From Verrucomicrobiota bacterium (GTDB lineage Bacteria; Verrucomicrobiota; Verrucomicrobiia; Chthoniobacterales; UBA10450): DNA of 21,316 nucleotides. Where the stretch lies: contig QHOR01000100.1 of NCBI GenBank assembly GCA_003219395.1, forward strand, positions 6,116 to 27,431, read 5' to 3'. The notes beneath the pieces were generated by a model. The model made no database searches. It was given only the letters and a program-made list of their open reading frames with translations, and was not told the origin of the DNA. The translations under genes and the position numbers were made by a program. How positions within the stretch are numbered: the stretch's first letter is position 1; every line of letters starts with the position of its first letter. Below, piece by piece: positions 16,410-21,316 of this stretch.

Positions 16410-16886
16410 TCATTTCACAACGTAAAACGTGCCCAGAATAGCACCGAAGACTGCATGCGCGATCAGGACTGAAAGCGGTGTGCGAATCCCGTAATGCATG
16501 CCGAGAAAGCCTGGAGGTTCGAGCTGGCGAACGACCGTCGGCCCGTACTCCTCATTGGCCATACGCGGATGCAGCGCGGGCAGAATCGGCAGGAGCATGG
16601 TCAGAACAAACGTCGCCTGAACCAGCCCGATCAACGCGCCGAACCACCAGGTTGATCTTCCGATAAGCTGAAACGCCGCCACGTACACGAGGGAAAAAAT
16701 CCAACCGTTGGCAAAATGGAAAAAGAATCCGATAAACTGTGCGCGGTCACGATTCGGCGTGAACATAGTGCCAAGCATGTATGGAATGTTCATGCGCGTC
16801 AGCCCAATGCCCTGGCTGCCGGCGAGGATGGACGTGAGCACGACGGTGCTGGCAAATCCCCAGATTAACCAACTCATCCAGTTCAT
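16410..16886 (-). CDS. Small multi-pass membrane protein, unknown function
   Basis: From ATG 16886 the protein has 158 aa; an ATG at 16892 would add two. I prefer 16886 because it makes an ATGA overlap with the stop of the GH15 reading frame upstream. Four hydrophobic segments are seen: about 4-22 (MSWLIWGFASTVVLTSILAG), 50-76 (FIGFFFHFANGWIFSLVYVA), 80-105 (WWFGALIGLVQATFVLTMLL) and 135-156 (LSVLIAHAVFGAILGTFYVV). Between the third and fourth is a soluble loop with LHPRMANEEYGPT and PPGFLGMHYG. I cannot assign a family or function. The overlap with the GH15 frame implies it was, or still is, translated from the same mRNA. Its own frame is intact although its partner's is broken. Confidence 0.75.
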   Translation of the reverse strand: MNWMSWLIWGFASTVVLTSILAGSQGIGLTRMNIPYMLGTMFTPNRDRAQFIGFFFHFANGWIFSLVYVAAFQLIGRSTWWFGALIGLVQATFVLTMLLPILPALHPRMANEEYGPTVVRQLEPPGFLGMHYGIRTPLSVLIAHAVFGAILGTFYVVK

Positions 16887-18616
16887 TTGCATTGATCTTC
16901 ACTGTCACGCAAAGACAGCGCTGCGTTGATCACGCCAAGATGCGTAAAGGCTTGCGGAAAATTTCCAAGTGCGTCGCCTGTTTCCGCGTCGATCTCCTCT
17001 GCGAAAAGGTCGACGTCGTTGGCGTTCTCGAGGGCTGCTTCGAAAACTTCACGAGCTTCGTCAGTTTTTCCACTGCGCGCCAGAAAATCCGCTTCCCAAA
17101 AACTGCACAACGCGAAGGCACCCTCTTGTAATTGAAGGCTGCGCTGATTACGATAAACCAGGCCGACGCGCGGCACCAGCTTTTGGCGAATTTGCGCATG
17201 TGTTTGTTGCAAACGTTACGCCATTAGGAGCACGCTGGCATCAATTATGTCGCTCCCGCACGCTTGGGCGTACGCTGCTAACGCGGGGTTCCACGCACGA
17301 GTTTCGATTTCCTGACGAATCTTCGCCCGCTCCGCAGCGCATTTCGTCATATCGATTCCGCTGAGTTGCCCGCACTCTTGCATTTTCAGGATGCGGTCGA
17401 GGGCGACCCAGCACATCAAGCGTGAATGGGTGTAATGTCGCCGCTTGTCTCGATATTCCCAGATGCCATTATCGGGTTCGCGCCAATGTTCACAGACGTA
17501 TTGAGCACATTGCCGTAGAAATTTTTGCATATCGCGATCAAGTTTTTGATTCTCTCCCACGAAACGGGACACGGCTTCGACTACATCACCATAGATATCC
17601 AGCTGCACCTGCTCGCTTGCGCTATTGCCGACTCGCACCGGCCGCGCGTTGGCATACCCATTTAAGTAGCGCAGCTCGCGTTCGGGTGGCGTGCGCTCGC
17701 CGAAAACATCGTAAACAACGCGCAATTTCGGACGAGTCAGGCGCGTCGCGTGTAACAACCAATCAACGAACGCTTCCGCGTCAGCTTTGTAACCCAAACC
17801 GAACAGTGCATGAACAGTGAAAGCTGCGTCGCGAAGCCAGGCAAAGCGGTAATCCCAATTTGAATCGGCGCCGAGCCGCTCCGGCAGCGATGTTGTGGGC
17901 GCGGCGACAATGGCGCCGGACGGTGCATACGAGAGTAGTTTCAACACCAACGCGCTGCGCATAACCTGCCGTTGATACCGCCCTTTGTAGTTGGATTGAT
18001 CGGCCCAGTCGCGCCACCACGCGATTGTCAGATCCAATTTTTCTCTAACTAAATCGCCGAGTGTTTCTCCAGCCTTCAACTTGATTTTTCCCGACAAACC
18101 TTGGCAATCGCGTCGAATCGACCCGAGTTTGCCGCGCAAAATGAAGAGCGATCTTCCGGTATCGATCTGCCAGCCCAACTCGCCACAATCTTTTATTTTG
18201 GGAGAGGCGCGGCCATAATCGAGCCGAGGATCAAAATCGACGAGAACTTCTGCTTCGCCGTGTATGCATTTAATCTGCCTAACGAGCTCGTGTTCCGGCC
18301 AGAGCCGCTCCTTTTTCTGCTGTTCCGATGTGACCGGCATAAAATCTGTGACGGTAATTATTGCCAAATAGGTGGAGAAGGTGGTCTAGAGCACATTCGT
18401 ATTGTCGATATAACGTCGTGTGGTTTCGAAGCGTTGCGCGGGGCGGATATTCCAATGGCCGCCAACGTTGCGATCGAGAATTGCGGCAAAAATTGACGCG
18501 CTATCAAATCGCGGCCAGCAGAGCCAGTCAATCGAGCCGCGTGTGGAGATAAGCGCTGCCGATCTGCCGTTGCCAATGATGGCGTAGTCTTGGATCTTCG
18601 GCAGTTCCGCACTCAT
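16883..18616 (-). pseudogene. GH15 glucoamylase/trehalase-like gene with two in-frame stop codons
   Basis: One frame of about 577 codons runs from ATG 18616 to TGA at 16883, near the usual 600-residue length of bacterial GH15 enzymes. It is broken by TAG at 18386-18388 and TAA at 17216-17218, with no frame change. Part 1 (76 aa) has IQDYAIIGNGRSAALIS, GSIDWLCWPRFDS and RRYIDNTNVL. Part 2 (389 aa) has VTDFMPVTSEQ, WDYRFAWLRDAAFTVHAL and GIWEYRDKRRHYTHSRLMCW with the probable catalytic acid Glu. Part 3 (110 aa) has EGAFALCSFWEADFLARSG and LFAEEIDAETGDALGNFPQA with the probable catalytic base. The first stop falls where the family normally has Glu (NVL-E-TTF), a one-base GAG to TAG change. Around the second stop the spacer looks shorter than usual. 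The family hydrolyses alpha-glucosidic bonds, including trehalose. The stops part the two catalytic Glu, so no active single chain is expected. Confidence 0.85.
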
Positions 18617-18727
18617 TATTAGATGCGACAACCGGCCGAACAGCTCAGTCGCTCGAAAATCAAGTCGACGAGCGGAACAGCGATAATATGAAAGGTGGTC
18701 AAATCAACCCATTCGCTCGGATCGGAC

Positions 18728-19555
18728 TTATTTGATTGTGCCGTTCAAGCCGTTGGGAAAGAATGGTCGCGCGATTCGCAATACTTCTTCCGGCGTGCGA
18801 ATCAGCGATAAAGCCTTGTCGTCCACGCAGAAAAATTTCGAGCCGGCAGGCGGTGGCAGGATGTCTTTGTTATCTGTCGGTTTAACCTGAACTCCTTTTT
18901 GTGCGATGAATAAACGCACGTTGCCCATGTGATACGCCTCATCGGCGAGGATTCGCGCGGCGACGCCGAGGATTTCCTTCGATTTGAGCAGCGGTTCTGC
19001 CCCGCCATACGCGCTTACCCTGGTGTCCTCCATCGCTCGCCCGACAGTTAAATATTCCGCTTCGCTGCCGAATCCGATGCCAAGTGCCGTTAGATTTAGC
19101 GCTGGTTTGGCCACCGCTTTTTGGCCGAGCAGACTTCGGAGCAGTTTGACATGCTGTTGCTCATCAAACGCGAGTTCCTTGGCGGTCGCGAATAATGTTT
19201 GATCACTGAACTCCAGCTTTTGTCCATTGGTGGTTTCGCCCTTGGTGCCAACGCCATCGCCGGAGATACCAAGGGCATCAATCCCCTGTCCGGTCAGTGC
19301 GTACGTATAAAATTCCGACTCCAGATATTCCAGGTTTAACGCCAGATTGAGAATGTCGAAGTCAGAGGGAGTTTTATCGGTCGCTTTTCCCTTAGGTTTT
19401 TCCTGGCCAAAAGAAGTCGATGACAGGATCGACAATCCTGAGACCGCACCAATGGCACCACCGCCGAGCATTGCCAGCAGCGACCGTCGGGAAAGGCCGT
19501 TTCCTATGCGAGCGGTTGCGCATTGATCAGAACTCTCAGTGTTTTGAGCATTCAT
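18728..19555 (-). CDS. Tat-exported ferritin-like domain protein (desiccation-related type)
   Basis: The protein has 275 aa. The N-terminus carries a twin-arginine signal: LSRRSLLAML (21-30) and a hydrophobic stretch to about 46, with probable cleavage near SFGQ. The mature part is a four-helix ferritin-like bundle (Ferritin_2 style). Metal-ligand-type Glu/His helices are visible: DILNLALNLEYLESEFY (67-83), KELAFDEQQHVKLLRSLL (126-143), an EDTRVSAYGG helix and ILADEAYHMGNVRLF. Such proteins are often linked to desiccation or oxidative stress in soil bacteria, but the metal and reaction are not established. It should act in the periplasm. The gene ends 112 bases before the GH15 reading frame in the same direction, so the two may share a transcript. 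It diverges from the gene at 19896 over a gap with an overlapping pair of inverted repeats. Confidence 0.88.
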   Translation of the reverse strand: MNAQNTESSDQCATARIGNGLSRRSLLAMLGGGAIGAVSGLSILSSTSFGQEKPKGKATDKTPSDFDILNLALNLEYLESEFYTYALTGQGIDALGISGDGVGTKGETTNGQKLEFSDQTLFATAKELAFDEQQHVKLLRSLLGQKAVAKPALNLTALGIGFGSEAEYLTVGRAMEDTRVSAYGGAEPLLKSKEILGVAARILADEAYHMGNVRLFIAQKGVQVKPTDNKDILPPPAGSKFFCVDDKALSLIRTPEEVLRIARPFFPNGLNGTIK

Positions 19556-19613
19556 ATTCTAGGATCTTTCCGTTTTCCTTTGTTTCGCAGCCGGCCGACA
19601 ATTTAGGTCGTAT

Positions 19614-19648
19614 TAAGTCAAGATATTTTTTGACTTATTGCAATATCT
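19614..19648. promoter_or_regulatory. Two overlapping, mutually exclusive inverted repeats in a divergent promoter region
   Basis: TAAGTCAA (19614-19621) and TTGACTTA (19630-19637) form a perfect 8-bp inverted repeat with an 8-base spacer. AGATATT (19621-19627) and AATATCT (19642-19648) form a perfect 7-bp one with a 14-base spacer. The two share bases, so as RNA only one could fold at a time; as DNA they could be operators. The site is 59 bases upstream of the ferritin-like ATG and far upstream of the rightward gene. Both strands carry TTGACT, a -35-like hexamer, but I found no good -10 at the right distance. Confidence 0.4.
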
Positions 19649-19704
19649 GTTTCCCCAGCTTCTCGTATAAGAAAGAAAAAGCGTCGGCTATGACGGGAGG
19701 CAAT

Positions 19705-19749
19705 ATGCAGCGTGTGAGATATCTGTACCGAGGTGAAGTTTTGAATTAA
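19705..19749 (+). CDS. Possible 14-residue ORF with a strong ribosome binding site
   Basis: ATG 19705 follows GGGAGG (19695-19700) by 4 bases, the best ribosome binding site in this intergenic region. The ORF reads MQRVRYLYRGEVLN and stops at TAA 19747-19749, 147 bases before the preferred start of the secreted-protein gene. It is Arg- and Tyr-rich. It could be a leader peptide or simply the end of a chance open frame (an in-frame ATG at 19690 would add five residues). Confidence 0.25.
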   Translation: MQRVRYLYRGEVLN

Positions 19750-19895
19750 GCGGCAAATAAGCGCAAAACCGACAGCGATTCGGCCCTGCCCTTAACGATA
19801 GGAGAAGAACGGTAACGAGCGTGTTACTAAATCGCTTAACGTGCCGCCGACGCAGTGCCGCCATCCCCGCACTGCATCGCGATAAATGTACAGCT

Positions 19896-20702
19896 ATGTT
19901 CCCGGAAAAGCTGGTGTGGTTTTTGTTGATTATCGCCGGATGCTTCGCGCTACCAGTCTCAGCAATCGAAGTAACCGAGCCAACAGCAGCTGCCCATGCT
20001 TACCCGGGTCTCTACGATATTAATGGCAAGAAACTTGCCGACGGAGAATTCAAGCAATGGGTGGAAGATCAGCGTCTTAACGTCGTTATCACCTACAAAT
20101 TTCCCGATGGCGGATTGTTTGAGGAAAAGGCGCGCTTTCGTCAGCAGCCGGAACTAATGCAGGAACAATGGTCGTGGAGGGAAGTCAAGAACGAGAGGGT
20201 TCAACGCGAGTTCAGCGTAGATTTTGTATCCGGGACTGCCGCCGCGCATATCAGCAAGGACAACAAAGATGTATCTGAGAAGGTCGAGGTGGAAAAGGGC
20301 CGCACTTTCGCTGGATTCGGGTTCACCCTGGCATTGAGTAATCTGCGGAAACGGCTCCTGCGTAGGGAAGAAGTTCAGCTCAAGGCAGTCGGCTTTTCGC
20401 CATTCCCAACTCTCAAACCGCAAGTTGTGACTGTTAAACTTTCGCACGCCGGGCTTGATCGCATAAGAATGTCGGGACGCTCGCTCAAAGGCGATCGGTT
20501 CATTGTGCATCCTGAAGTCCCGGCGATCGCGAAATTGTTTGTCACTGTGCCGGACACCAAAATTTGGCTTACAAATCCTGAGCCCGCGGGTTTCCTGCGA
20601 TGGGAAGGACCAATCGTGTTGCCCAATGATCAACTGATTCGCGTCGATTTACTTCCTGGTACAAACAGCGGGCCGGCAAATCCGGTGGCAAGTAAAAGTT
20701 AA
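19896..20702 (+). CDS. Uncharacterised secreted protein
   Basis: From ATG 19896 the protein has 268 aa. An upstream GTG at 19821 would add 25 residues; I prefer the ATG because it gives a clean Sec signal peptide, MFPEKLVWFLLIIAGCFALP, cut probably after VSA at about 24. Neither start has a well-spaced Shine-Dalgarno (AGGAG at 19800-19804 is 16 bases before the GTG). The mature part is beta-rich and hydrophilic: YPGLYDINGKKLADGEFKQW, VVITYKFPDGGLFEEKARF, a mid-section FGFTLALSNLRKRL, and late strands KLFVTVPDTKIWL. Its style recalls periplasmic or outer-membrane-associated beta-sandwich proteins, but I cannot name a family. It is probably periplasmic. It is divergent from the ferritin-like gene and 123 bases before the Rieske-FAD gene, in the same direction. 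Confidence 0.75.
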   Translation: MFPEKLVWFLLIIAGCFALPVSAIEVTEPTAAAHAYPGLYDINGKKLADGEFKQWVEDQRLNVVITYKFPDGGLFEEKARFRQQPELMQEQWSWREVKNERVQREFSVDFVSGTAAAHISKDNKDVSEKVEVEKGRTFAGFGFTLALSNLRKRLLRREEVQLKAVGFSPFPTLKPQVVTVKLSHAGLDRIRMSGRSLKGDRFIVHPEVPAIAKLFVTVPDTKIWLTNPEPAGFLRWEGPIVLPNDQLIRVDLLPGTNSGPANPVASKS

Positions 20703-20825
20703 TGATTCTGAATCTCCCGATGTATAGCTTCGGTTACAGTTTGAGATGCCGCCAGCTGTAGAAGATTGGAACGCGCGCTGCATTGTTTCCCGGCGATTCC
20801 TATTTTGCCAAACGAACCGATCTTT

Positions 20826-21316
20826 ATGGCTGAATCATCGGACGAACTGGAAGGACCCGATTTCGAGAAGGGTTTTAACACCGATGCCATAGCGGACGGA
20901 AGGATGTTGTTAGGCCACGCCTTTGGCGAAGCGGTTCTCGTCGCCAGGCGCGGTGACGAGCTTTTTGCCGTCGGCGCGACGTGCACGCATTACGGGGGCC
21001 CACTGGCAAAAGGTTTGATGGTGGATTGCACCGTGCGCTGTCCATGGCATCACGCGCGTTTTGATCTGCGCACGGGCGAGGCGCTTGCCGCGCCGGCGCT
21101 CAACAATGTCGCAAGTTACAACGTCGATAAACGTGGAGAGCAGTTTTTCGTTACTGGAAGAATCGACAGGAAAACACAGCGCAAACCCAAATCATCGCCG
21201 GCAAGCGTGGTGATCGTTGGCGCAGGAGCGGCTGGCAACGCCGCGGCCGAAATGTTGCGGCGCGAAGGGTACGATGGTCCGATCACGCTAATCGGCGCGG
21301 ATGAATTTTTGCCTTA
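20826..21316 (+). CDS. Rieske-FAD/NAD(P) oxidoreductase, AIF-like (partial, runs off the window)
   Basis: ATG 20826 opens a frame of 163 complete codons that is still open at the window end. Residues about 10-115 are a Rieske [2Fe-2S] domain with CTHYGG and CPWHHARFD, giving the Cys-X-His and Cys-X2-His ligand pairs. After a short basic linker, VVIVGAGAAGNAAAEMLR (about 129-146) starts the FAD-binding Rossmann fold, with GPITLIGADE after it. A Rieske domain in front of a pyridine nucleotide-disulphide reductase is the AIF-like/nitrite reductase-like arrangement; such proteins serve as ferredoxin or rubredoxin reductase-type electron carriers. The substrate is unknown. No good Shine-Dalgarno was seen; an in-frame TTG at 20805 would add seven residues. 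The C-terminal part is outside the window. Confidence 0.88.
   Translation, partial: MAESSDELEGPDFEKGFNTDAIADGRMLLGHAFGEAVLVARRGDELFAVGATCTHYGGPLAKGLMVDCTVRCPWHHARFDLRTGEALAAPALNNVASYNVDKRGEQFFVTGRIDRKTQRKPKSSPASVVIVGAGAAGNAAAEMLRREGYDGPITLIGADEFLP

Noticed and set aside
16136..16441. + strand ORF of 101 aa opposite the trp leader
   Set aside because: No ribosome binding site, no recognisable domain, and it runs into the end of the opposite-strand membrane protein gene.
17216..18367. Treating the middle GH15 part as a separate gene starting at TTG
   Set aside because: It is the same frame as the parts on both sides and lacks the family N-terminus; the start is an artefact of the TAG six codons earlier.
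16883..18616. Stop codon reassignment as an explanation for the GH15 stops
   Set aside because: Both TAG and TAA occur, and neighbouring genes (for example the HhH-PHP gene with TAG, aroF with TAA) end normally at these codons.

Overview
The window looks like a chromosomal segment of a free-living, probably soil-dwelling, Gram-negative-type bacterium with moderate to high GC. Gene families and gene neighbours suggest Verrucomicrobiota (a Chthoniobacterales-like lineage), but this is a guess from gene style; there is no rRNA or marker gene to settle it. No tRNA, rRNA, CRISPR array, transposase or prophage gene was seen.

Layout. (1) 1-2939: an intrinsic terminator of an upstream gene, then a + strand pair: a two-domain KaiC-like ATPase and a HisKA_3-type histidine kinase whose N-terminal receiver-like domain lacks the phosphoacceptor Asp. 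(2) 3011-3305: a small minus-strand Gln/Gly/Arg-rich gene with a ribosome binding site and a terminator, but a broken reading frame. (3) 3655-8225: stress and envelope genes: an AI-2E/PerM family transporter, a small Cys-rich protein, a small secreted protein with a poly-Thr tract, an HhH-PHP phosphoesterase and, divergent from it, an MscS-type channel. (4) 8255-16269: a compact minus-strand tryptophan operon read as aroF, trpG, trpE-trpD fusion, trpC, trpF, trpB, trpA. (5) 16410-18616: a small membrane protein and a GH15 glucoamylase/trehalase-like gene interrupted by two in-frame stop codons. (6) 18728-20702: a Tat-exported ferritin-like protein and, divergent from it, an uncharacterised secreted protein. 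(7) 20826-end: the start of a Rieske-FAD oxidoreductase that runs off the window.

The tryptophan operon is the centrepiece. It encodes the first committed aromatic enzyme (DAHP synthase) and every step from chorismate to tryptophan in one unit with 4-base overlaps or gaps of about 30 bases or less. The component I gene (trpE) is fused in frame to anthranilate phosphoribosyltransferase (trpD), while the glutaminase trpG stays separate. This differs from the fusions I know best (TrpG-TrpD, TrpE-TrpG, TrpC-TrpF).

Upstream of aroF there is a near-consensus sigma-70 promoter (TCGACA, 17 bases, TATAAT). Just downstream of it is a 25-codon ORF ending in Val-Trp-Trp-Arg-stop, and then a hairpin followed by TTTT. 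This reads as a candidate trp leader/attenuator. Its geometry is not classical and its mechanism cannot be settled by eye.

Two genes are broken (the GH15 gene by two nonsense codons, the Q/G/R-rich small gene by frame changes at short G/C runs). Real decay and assembly error cannot be told apart from one sequence.
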